Notes under the pieces: generated by a model
What the model was told of the DNA's origin: nothing
Databases searched by the model: none
The model's input: only the letters and a program-made list of their open reading frames with translations
Origin: Stromatinia cepivora
Lineage: Eukaryota > Ascomycota > Leotiomycetes > Helotiales > Sclerotiniaceae
NCBI GenBank assembly: GCA_014898415.1
Contig: RCTD01000014.1
Span: forward strand, 1,054,001 to 1,118,000
DNA length: 64,000 nucleotides
Direction of reading: 5' to 3'
Part shown: in pieces, positions 23,961 through 33,828 of the stretch
Numbering within the stretch: the stretch's first letter is position 1
Layout: each line of letters opens with the position of its first letter
Program-made: the position numbers and the translations under genes

Positions 23961-25098
23961 TCAAATTAAATCACAATAACTACCTACCTAGGTATTCATA
24001 TCAAAATTCACTTAGATCTTAAATTCCTAGTACGTAGGTACCTAGATAGGTAGGTATTCTAGAAACTTTTAGATAAGAGATCAACAGCACAACAACCACT
24101 TCACCACTTCATTTCACCACATCAACATTTCAACTTCCCACCCAGACTCCCATACACCTAGACTCTTATACCTAATAAAACTCAAACCAAATCATCACCA
24201 TTCACCAAAGAGAAGGAAAAAGAAAAAAAGAGAAAAGAAGTAAAAAAGACATATCTATCAAGGGCATTATTAGACTATAATACAAGCTTTGTATGGAACC
24301 GACGCCAGATTCAATAGTTGTTAAAAGTTTGTTGCAGTGATACCTGCCGATGCATTACAGAGCCTGGTAATGAGTCTTTCCCTCCATAAAACTCCACTGA
24401 TTCTTCATCATGCCTAACCGACTTCAACATCGCATATACCAAATGCATCAACTGGAGGTTCACTTTCGAAATGACAACCCAGTTTATCAAATACCACACA
24501 CAATATATTGTGAGAAACTCTGTCGACTTCGCATTTCATCACTCCTCCCCTTGTCCTTATTTTCCTCCTTCCCCCTCCAATCATATAACTACCCATCGAA
24601 GATTTTGATAACGCGAAAAAAGAAAGACACGGAGGAAGAAATTTGGAAGATGTCGTGTGTGTGTGAGAGTGTAGTAAAGTTGAAACCAAAGGTTTCTGCA
24701 GGATATCGTCGCAAGGTCCAAGTGCTTAAGAACGCTGATGAAAAGCAATGCAATAGGACCTCCCATAGAAACAAGAACATCGAAATGAAGAATTATTGTG
24801 CACAGAATCTGAGATGCGCAGCTTTGTTGGGCCCTTATTTTACTGTATCAGAAGTAATTGATCGGGAAGGACCATCTCTGTCGCTTAAGTATAAGGGAGA
24901 CTGTTATAAAGACTTCGACCAATCTATGTCGAAAGTCACGAATATTAAAGAGTCGTATTTGGGAGGGTGATTAAGTAAAAAACGGAGCGCCGATCGAAAA
25001 TGACACCGCATGCGACGAGAATTCGTTATCGTCGAAATAATAGGCCAGATCTACATGGCCCAAACCTTGAGCTGGAAGTGGGAGTAAAATATTGTAAG

Positions 25099-26453
25099 TT
25101 ATGTGGACCAGAGTTTGAGCTGAAGAAAGAAACGAAAAAGTTAGTTTGAGAAAAAGAGAAAAGAAAAAGAATAAAAAGTTATTTTCACTCACCAATGAAT
25201 CCCATGATCCAGTGCACAAACTCATTCCATCATTACTAACACCCAAACAACTGACACGATTGTCATGGCCAACCAGTGATCCAACCTTTTCGGCACGAGT
25301 GATATCCCATACCTAGAAGAGAAGTTAATATCATAGTCCTCTTTGAATGAATGTTTGGATTGATGACGGCTTACCTTGCACTCGAAATCATCATAACCAG
25401 CAAATAACAGTCTACCGGATACAGAGCAGGCAACGGATGTGATTCCACAGAGGATAGACTCATGCTAGAAGTTGTTAGTGACAATTTGGTGGGACCTGAA
25501 AGGTAAAAACCTACTCCATATTGATTGAGTTCTCTATCAGCACGAATATCGAAGAGTCTGCAGGTAGCATCGTCGGAACCGGTGACAAATGAGTGTCCAT
25601 CTGGGAAGAATTGGATGGCGTTGATATCTGATTCATGTCCTGCGAAAGTTTGAACAGCCTTGCCGGCACGAACATCCCAAAGTTTAGCAAAGGCATCGCA
25701 AGCACCTGAAACGAATGTATTTTGATTAGTTGGGTTTATACTGATGCTCATAACATCACCCAAATGATCTGCGAACTCGGTGACCTTTGATCCTGTTTCG
25801 ACATCCCACTTCATACATGTCATATCTCCGGAAGATGTAAGGATAGCTCGGTCATTAATGAATCGACAGCAAGACAGATATCCGGAATGTCCAGAAAGTT
25901 CCCTGGCAACCCGTGTAGGTCCATCACGATTGGAATTTAAGTTATAGATGGAACAAATGTTATCCAATCCACCACAGGCGACGTAGTTACCACTTGGTGC
26001 ATAGGCACAGGTCATGACCCATGAAGATCTTAGAGGAATGGCGTGGACCTTGTTCGTTGTATATGCATCCCAAATAATTAATTTACCATCTTGCGATGCT
26101 GATACCAAATGCCTTCTATCCGTCGACCAGTGCATTGCATAAATCTTTGCGAGATGTCCTTTTAATGTCTTTCGAGTCTTTAACATTTGATTCTTTGGTA
26201 AAGCTTCTTGTTGAGCCCTCGCAAGGTTCATCACTGTAACATTATTAATTAGCATAACAATCGCAGACATGATCAACATTTAGCGACGAAACCGAATATT
26301 GTTGTGAAAGCTGAAATATGATTAATACTCACACGTTGCGTCTGCCAAATCATCCTTCTTGCGCTTTATCCTATCCTTTAAGGATTCTGCTTCACGACGA
26401 GCCTGTTGAATACGCGACTGCATCGCCTCTGGCGATACATCGTTCGACGACAT
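25099..26453 (-). CDS. Heterotrimeric G-protein beta subunit (WD40)
   Basis: Five exons are deduced: 26453-26333, 26233-25515, 25464-25375, 25312-25193 and 25119-25099, joining to 356 residues, the usual G-beta length. The last exon is only 21 bp and encodes LKLWST. The N-terminal helix ([23 protein letters not shown]) forms the coiled coil with G-gamma; seven WD40 blades follow, with WD dipeptides in [21 protein letters not shown] and VWDITRA. The subunit carries pheromone, nutrient and development signals at the plasma membrane with G-alpha and G-gamma. The phosducin-like gene nearby encodes its likely assembly chaperone. Donors are GTGAGT, GTAGGT, GTAAGC and GTGAGT. The gene family is certain. 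Confidence 0.96.
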
Positions 26454-29300
26454 CTCGGTCGGTCTGATGGATGGTATCAATTGCGATGATATCTCAGCTC
26501 GATAAATATCGTTGTTGTTTCAATTGTCAATGAGGCTGTAGGGGGTTGCGACCAAACGGAGGATAGCTTCCCGAGTTTGTTGGTTGACAAGATTGAAATT
26601 GGCTGGATGTAAGCAGTTCAGCTATCGGAAAGTATTAAGGAATCTGTCGCCGGTTTGGTATCAATTGGGTATGCTTGGGCTTGTTGTTTATGGTAATTGC
26701 CGGGTATTTATTAAAGGTCTCTTCTTCTTTGTGTGAAGTGAACAAAATGAAGTATATCAAAGTAATGGGACAAACTTCTTTGGCTTCTTCTTGGTCAAAT
26801 TGTGGAACAAGACTTTGTATGGAAGGGATCCTCTGGTTCGGATTTGATGGGTTGAAGAAAGTCTTGAACGGGATGGAGAAGGATGATTGATTTAGAAGGT
26901 ACAGTAGTGCAAGTAACACCCAGTTATTTGCGTTTCTTTTTCTCGGTTAATTGTCCTATAAACTGCATTAACTTGGGTTTGATGGCGCTAGCAGCTCTCT
27001 TTTGGGTCTGGGCTAAAAGCAGAGTGAGAAGGAAGCCAGCCGGTGGGAAAATGGTAAGAATTGGTTTAGTGGAAATCAAAATTAATAACGGGGAAAAGAA
27101 ATTTTGAGAAGGAGTTAATTATCGAGAATTGAGAAGGAGAGGAGAGGAGAGAAAGGAGGAGCAAATGGTAAAATGAAAGTAAAAGAGGAGTTTGACTGTT
27201 ATGAGTATATGAAGTGAATAGAGTAATAGAGTAATATAGCAAGTAAATATGGCACTGGGTAAATGAATAACTAAGTAAAGTACTAAGTAAACTTACTAGA
27301 CAAAGTAAATAAAAGTAAAGATAAACCAGATGAGTGACGTGGATTAGATCAAAGCAAAAGGTAACTTCCTTCAATAATCCATTCAATATTGTAGATCAAA
27401 TAAAATGGTTGAAAAAAGAAGTAGAAGTAGAAGAGGAAAGAGCCCCAAGTGAGTATTCTCGTAAGATACTGACTGCATAAGGATATTAACCTTGGGATAT
27501 CAATTGAATTATGGATATGTAATCAAATAATGAAAGTTATCAGATTGATTTATCTACTCCCTAAGGAATATGAGAACCTCTAAGTATTACAAATATTGGA
27601 TGACATAAAAAAGGAGAATGGGGAGATTAAAATGATGATGACCATCCTTAGTAATTCACTCTCTGTGTTGATAACTCCGTACAGAAGTGGATGAAAGAAG
27701 ATGTAGGTAAGCTACAAGACCCTTCAATTTCACCAAAAGTGTTTCTTCAAATAACTACCTACCTACTGTAACTACACCACTAAGTTCTGTACCTTAGTAG
27801 GTAACGTACGTACATTAGTTAGTATACGATTGATAGATTGACTTGTACCTGCTTTTACTACCATTCTACCATCGTATATGCTTGCAGCGGCATCCATAAA
27901 ATAAAAATATTAGGGAATTAAAAGATCTACCCACCATTATCTTATCTTACCTACCATACCTACCTTCCTGTCCGAAATGTACATCGTTATTATCTCCTTG
28001 ACTACCTCAAACATTGTATCTTTAATTCTATGGGAGGAGAACACGAAGAAGAAGGAGAATCAAGTTACCTTTGCGGTATTATCTTGCATCCTGCAAGTCG
28101 CAACATGGTTCAATCGGTGGGTCTTTCTATTAATTGCAGATGCATATTGATCAGCAGGGCACCAAACTTGCTGTCAACTAATAAGAGAAGGTTGACCTAT
28201 AGGATCAAGAGCGCATACAAAGATGCATCATTTGTACAACATCATCTTTTTCCTTAATTTCATCGTTATATTGCTCTCAATTGTTAATTGTTGGTAAAGG
28301 GTCCCGAACTTGGCCTCGATTGCGATTGCGATTGCGATTGCGATTGCGTTTGCGTTTGCGTTTGCGTACCAAGTTCTTACACCATGGGGAATTCTTTTGG
28401 TTCCCGTTCTCTTAAGTTTCGACTAGGATGAATATCGGGGACTTGACTTTAAACAATCAAGCATCGAGGTCGGGTACTGGGATTGACGGGGATTGTGATG
28501 GCGGGCTCTATTAAATCCCCCTGGTTATTTCAAATTATCTTCTCGTTTTGGTGTTGTTAAGTGTCTTTTCTTATTCAAAAGATCCGATCTATCTAAGACC
28601 CTTTTTGTTTGGCGCAAGATGTGAATGAAGACTTGCCAGAAATCTACTCCGTTATATCTGTCTCATCTATCCATTCTATCCATCAAGCCATGGACTTTTA
28701 ACGGTATCATATCGCGCAATTGAGTCTGTTACCCCTTCATCTACCGCAATACCGCACCGCACAGGGACTACGACGACCTCAAATCAGTTTAGACCCATTT
28801 TTTAAAGATTAAACAAGCTCCGTCAGCTCCATCAACTGCTCAGCAAGATAGTCTCGCCGCTCTTGGTAATTTACTTATAGTTTTGCTTGAGCTTTTACCA
28901 GGAATCCATCAAAAATGAACCGTTTTCTATCAATCCTATTGGCAGAAGAATTTATAATTCTTTTGTAATATCCACTTTCCATTCCCACTGTGCAGAGTGG
29001 AGAATCTATAAGCACGAATTCAGTATCTACCGATTCTCAGATTGGAAGATCTCCCGAAGTCAAGTTTGATCATCTTGATTCGTCAATAGTAAGATTGGTC
29101 ATCAGGGTATTACTTGGCATCAAGTTAATTGTTGCTGCATCAAACAAGTACTTGCAGCAGTGAACTTCAAAAATTCAAGGGAAACACTACAACACCCAAA
29201 CACCACATTCAAAAGTTAACCGAGGATTCAACTTTAGATTTGAGCGACCCTCCCAGTCTCTTCTTCATTCAAAACAATTATCAAGGACCATTCTCGCGCA
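26454..29300. other. G-beta upstream region and spacer
   Basis: These 2.85 kb separate divergent genes. From about 26.64 to 27.47 kb the plus strand is purine-rich, so the G-beta strand is pyrimidine-rich, as expected for its leader and promoter. A GCGATT hexamer array lies at 28.3 kb. Short frames (at most 106 codons) have no motif. Confidence 0.45.
28316..28366. repeat. GCGATT/GCGTTT hexanucleotide array
   Basis: Five GCGATT-type units are followed by three GCGTTT units. The change of one base across the boundary suggests expansion after a point mutation. Confidence 0.9.
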
Positions 29301-30995
29301 ATGGATTCATCAAGCTCAGAAATCATTGATTTTATATCCTTGCCAAAAATTGAAGTAAGTTCTAAAGGGTACATGCATATTTCGTGCTATACATATATTT
29401 CATGTTCGTCAAACCTCCAGCAATACTGTTACCCGAACGGCCCGGCCGCATGAATAACGTTGATATAAGGCTGAAAGAAATTTCTTACTTAGTTACATGC
29501 CCATCTAAGTGGAAGTATCAGTCGACAATGTCTTCATGAAGTATGGCTTCAGAAACAGGAAAGGGGTGAGACGACATTGAAAGATCCATTAGTTGAGATG
29601 CCGGATGGTAAATTCGATTATGATCTTGAGACGTGAGTGATGTCTTTTTCATTTATTACTTTCTTCGTCAAGAACTATGGGACAAGCAAACAGTTGTTCA
29701 GATGAACGAGATCCTGAGTTCGGGGAAAGCCATATACAGGCTATGGGAGTCTTTTCGACAGGCTGTCCAATAGTTCGGACCGCATTCCAATACTAAGAGA
29801 TTTTCGATTCTTGGATTTGTTCGAAACATTCAAAACCGTCTGAGAGATAGAGTCAATGAATTCATTCAAATGATAAATCATTCTTGACATTTACAACGTT
29901 TCAAATATCGGAAGTTTGAATCTGGTCTACCAGTTCGGACTGTTATATATACCCCGCCTTTCGCACCTTACTACCCACCATGTCTCACAATATCTTTCCA
30001 GATTCTTCCCACTATTCTCCAAATACATCCACGAACTCTGCAACGATCTTTCCTCCCTAATCTATACCACCAATTCCGTTCTTTCAGATTTCTAAGCCGA
30101 TGGCGTGGTATACCTCGAATTACGCACAACACCTCGAGCTATCCCTTCAGCAGGCATCACCAAAGATACATACGTTCAAACAATCCTCGACTGCATCAAC
30201 AAACACAACAATTCAAATCCTTCCATGAAAACCCGTTTAATCCTCTCTATTGACCGACGAAACAATCCTGAAACAGCAATGCAAGTTGTGAAACTAGCCC
30301 ACAAATACCATTCCCAAGAACTAGGCATTGTAGGAATCGACCTTTGTGGCGATCCCTCCATAGGCGACATTAGTATTTTCGCACCCGCTTTCCTCGCAGC
30401 TCGAAACCATGGCATGAAAATCACGATGCATTTTGCGGAGATGAAACAAGTTTCGAGGAACGAATTAGAAACGCTCCTGGGATATAAACCGCATAGGATA
30501 GGTCATGTGATACACGTACCCGAAGATCTGAAACGGGATATTGAAAAGTTGGGGTTGGGGTTGGAACTTTGTTTGAGTTGTAATGTGCATGCGAAGATGA
30601 TTACGGGGTCGTTTGGGGATCATCATTTTGGGGAGTGGTGGGGGCGGGAGGGAAAATGTTCGGTTGTTTTATGTGTATGTGTTTTTTTTTTTTCTTTATT
30701 TTTGCTCGTTGCTTCAATTTCTTGTTTTTATTCTTTGGATGGTGCTTTTTGGGATGCTTTCATATCTCGGGGTTCAATACTTTTTTATTTCAGAAAATAC
30801 TAATATCAATAACAATAACAGACAGATGACGTAGGAGTCTTCGGCAGTAAACTGTCGGATGAATATACATTAGTGGCCAAACATTTCAATCTCAACCGAA
30901 AGGATATTTGTAGGTTGGCGAGAAATGGAATTGAGGTTATTTTTGGGAGTGAGGGGGATAGGGAATGGTTGAGGGAGGTTATGTGGGTGGAATAG
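29301..30995 (+). pseudogene. Broken adenosine-deaminase-like gene (ADAL, N6-methyl-AMP deaminase type)
   Basis: Exons would be 29301-29354, 29493-29633, 30002-30674 and 30822-30995. The family motifs survive: LHAHLSG (metal-binding HxH), MHFAEMKQ (catalytic His-Glu), HRIGHVIH, and TDDVGVFG with the metal Asp. Members deaminate N6-methyl-AMP or related adenosine nucleotides. Two lesions break the frame. A run of four A at 29580-29583, where the conserved LKDPLVEMPDG needs three, shifts exon 2 into an early stop. A TAA at 30093-30095 interrupts exon 3 between NSVLSDF and ADGVVYLELRTTP, with coding quality continuing on both sides. The second intron would be 368 bp, longer than usual here. No alternative splice site restores both. 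Sequencing error is the main alternative. Confidence 0.8.
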
Positions 30996-31461
30996 GGGTT
31001 AGTTGGGTCGCTTGGGCTGGGTGGAGGGGGTGGGGAGATTGAGAACTCGGGATCACGGGAGAGTTGGGAGATGGGTGTTTGGGTGTAGTAGTGAAGTAGA
31101 GGAGTGGTGGGAGGGAATGAGGTGAGGTGAGGTGATGTCAAGTTTGCATTAGAGTGGTGGGATAGGAAAACGTGGGGTTTTTAGACCAGGAAGCTTGGGA
31201 GGTGGAGGTGGGGGGGATTTACATATGGAAGGAAATACAATGACATGAAATGAAATAGAACGAAATATCAACTCGCAGAATACTAGCATACACTTAGAAT
31301 AACGAAGAGGTATACTAAATAGGTAATCACTCCGAGAAGAGAACAACTTGATACTGGTATATACACATTGGATTATCGTCTATATGCATCACCTAGTATA
31401 TAACCTCAAAATCACACACACGCGCCAAGAATTTAATAAGTAAAGAATTAAATAAGAACCA
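30996..31461. other. Spacer between the ADAL locus and tRNA-Cys
   Basis: G-rich on the plus strand near 31.0-31.15 kb, then A/T-rich. It holds the 3' flank of the deaminase-like locus. No gene is seen. Confidence 0.4.
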
Positions 31462-31562
31462 GCTTCCTTAGCTCAGTGGTAGAGCGGACGATTGCAGTAC
31501 AGGTAGTGCAGTGAGTGACAGCTATTATCGTCAGGCGAGTCGTTCGAACCGGCTAGGGAGCT
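31462..31562 (+). tRNA. tRNA-Cys (GCA anticodon) with intron
   Basis: The cloverleaf folds completely: acceptor GCTTCCT/AGGGAGC with one T-G pair, D arm GCTC-AGTGGTA-GAGC, anticodon stem GACGA/TCGTC, anticodon GCA at 31494-31496 preceded by TT, T arm AGTCG-TTCGAAC-CGGCT, and discriminator T at 31562, the U73 identity base of cysteine tRNAs. A 29-base intron (31498-31526) follows the base next to the anticodon, the normal eukaryotic position. The mature RNA is 72 nt. Internal A and B box sequences for RNA polymerase III are present. Confidence 0.96.
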
Positions 31563-32380
31563 TGGATTGTTTGGGATTGCCATTTTGATCTTTTGGGGAT
31601 GGGAGGGCAGGGGCGGAAATGGAGGGATTCTGGGATGTGGTGGGAAGTGGAATACTGTGAGTTGATGGTAGAGAGGGGATGGTTGGGTGCTGGGATGGGG
31701 ATGGAAGAGATGGGGAGGTTTTGGGTTGGTGGTTGATGGAAATGTGAATGATGACGAACGGGATGTATGAAATATCTGCACGTGAGGAAATAAAAGGTTA
31801 ATCCGTATCACTCTGATGCGAGTCATCGATCGGCAGACCTTTACTAAAAGTGTTTGTTGCTCGAGTATCGTTCATAGCGATGAGGGACATGTGAAATGTA
31901 TAAGATGGTTATTGCGATTTTTATATCGCGGACTTATATAGATAGGAAGAAAATGTACTCGAGTATAGGGATGGAGTTATTGCGATTTTTATATCACAGA
32001 CTTAACCTTATATAGAAAACCGTTCATTCTTCGTTCATTCATTCACCTGCATGAACTAGCGGGCGGAAGATGAACTATGGGGCCGTGACTCGTGGGAGCT
32101 CTTCTTTGAGGAGTTCATGCGGAGTTGATGACGGGCAGAAACACAATGGAGAATATGAAGTACGTAGGTATACCTACCTAGCATAGAGTTGTGCGTAGGT
32201 ACCTAGTATGTGGGACCGATGGTGGGGTAACCTTAACCGTTGGTGTTGGTGCAATGAAAATCATTTAGGACCAACTGAGATATTGCGGGGCTGATGGATG
32301 CATGGTGGGGTAGGTAGTTTTAAGGTGAAAGCTTGGAAGGAATACTAGGTGGGTAACCTGAGGATGTTTTATCGTGGAGC

Positions 32381-32415
32381 GGAGAGGAGAGGAGAGGAGA
32401 GGAGAGGAGAGGAGA
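32381..32415. repeat. GGAGA pentanucleotide array
   Basis: Seven tandem GGAGA units, the same motif as at 9.06 kb. Confidence 0.9.
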
Positions 32416-33147
32416 TTGATGAGGAGATGAATAGTGATAGTATAGATAGGTATGTGCGATTTCGGAAGATAAAATATACGAGTAGGTGGTTAGAATTACC
32501 AAAGAGGAAGGGTTTGAAGTGGGATTCCTTGGTTTTAGGTCGATAAGGTGCCTAGTATATATTAGAGTGTGATAGCTACGCAATAATATGGATCAGATGA
32601 TCTAATTGCTTTGAATAAGCTCCGAAAGACCGGCGAAGATGTAGTAATAGTACTAGGTAGGTAGTAAAGATGTAGAGTGTGTTAAGTGAGGACAGTAAAG
32701 TACCTATCAAGTAATCTTACTTCTCTTATGTCTTGATGATTTCTACAGTTCAATCATACTTCATCATGTGTAATTTCTAAACTCTTGATTAACGGTGGAT
32801 GGGGTATAGTAGCTATCTTATTTAATGCATACTAGATGACGTGTGTTTTGTGATGGTTCTGTAACCTTACATATGGATATTAATGGATATCGATGATCTG
32901 AGGATGGATATATCAATATCGATATGAGGTTATAGATGAGACGGGGATGAGATATGTTTACGTATCTACCAACTTGAGGGAATAAATATAATGAATGAAT
33001 ATGGTTATATGATGTTGATACATATATTCTTTACCTACCCAATGAAATGACCCGTATTGTGAGATCTTACCGTTCACCATACTTAATTAAATTCTGGCTT
33101 ATCGTCGTACGGAAGTAAGACCAATGTGTGTGTGATAACCAAGCTTG

Positions 33148-33200
33148 GGCACACACCACACACCACACACCACCACCACCACCACCACACACCACCACCC
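33148..33200. repeat. CACACCA/CCA-rich simple repeat
   Basis: A mixed array of ACACC and ACC units runs without a G on the plus strand. Confidence 0.75.
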
Positions 33201-33828
33201 ATTAATTACTACCACAACTTTAATCAATAAGGAACCCCGCATTAACGCTAGTGGGCCTCACCATCACAACGAAAGACCTGCCGCCTTGTTAAAGTCGACA
33301 ACCGTTACAGCTCGACTCCTTATAAAAAAAACAAAAAAGAAATATCTTGCATATTTGGTACAAGGTGCAACACAAAAACCTTAAGTTTTCTACCATATAA
33401 ATTTTCTAGTCAATTTTGACAACATACAAAGAAGTCAGAAGCAGAAGTTTTAACTTCTCTATCTCTGACACGTCTACCGTCTACCCTTAATCTATCAAAG
33501 CCCGGACTTCCTCGATTTGCCAATAGGCAACGATTCGGCAAGTACTAAAGTTACCTAGTAATTAGGACTCCTCCCACTCTTTCTCCCAATCTACGGCACT
33601 CGGTGTACCCTTTCTCCATAGAAATTGGAGTGGGAACTTTACATCATCAAGAACAGATTAAAAGTAGGGAATTCTTCTTTTCTTCCTCTTCTTGTTAACT
33701 TTAACTTTGTTATTCACCCGTGTTCTTGAAAGCTATCTCCGTTCGACCTCCTGACATTCATTCACAATCACTTCTTTCAAATTACCGTTTGCTCGAGATT
33801 TGATATAATATATCGCAAGGCTAATGAC

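Larger units (their letters stand above)
18911..25098. other. Six-kilobase non-coding region between phosducin-like and G-beta genes
   Basis: No convincing gene is seen. It contains the phosducin-like promoter, a PIF/Harbinger-like MITE at 20.6-21.0 kb, three CGG-N5-CCG palindromes at 21.5-22.0 kb, a very G-poor plus strand from about 21.2 to 24.25 kb, and two tandem repeats. A plus-strand frame of 186 codons at 24410-24970 lies just downstream of the G-poor tract; it has no recognisable domain and is only a weak candidate. Confidence 0.5.
31563..33828. other. Spacer between tRNA-Cys and the membrane-protein gene
   Basis: No convincing gene is seen in 2.3 kb. It includes a GGAGA array at 32.38 kb, a CA/CCA-rich array at 33.15 kb, and two diverged copies of a short segment containing TTATTGCGATTTTTATAT (near 31.91 and 31.98 kb). 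The 350 bases before 33829 are C/T-rich and likely the leader of the next gene. Confidence 0.45.
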
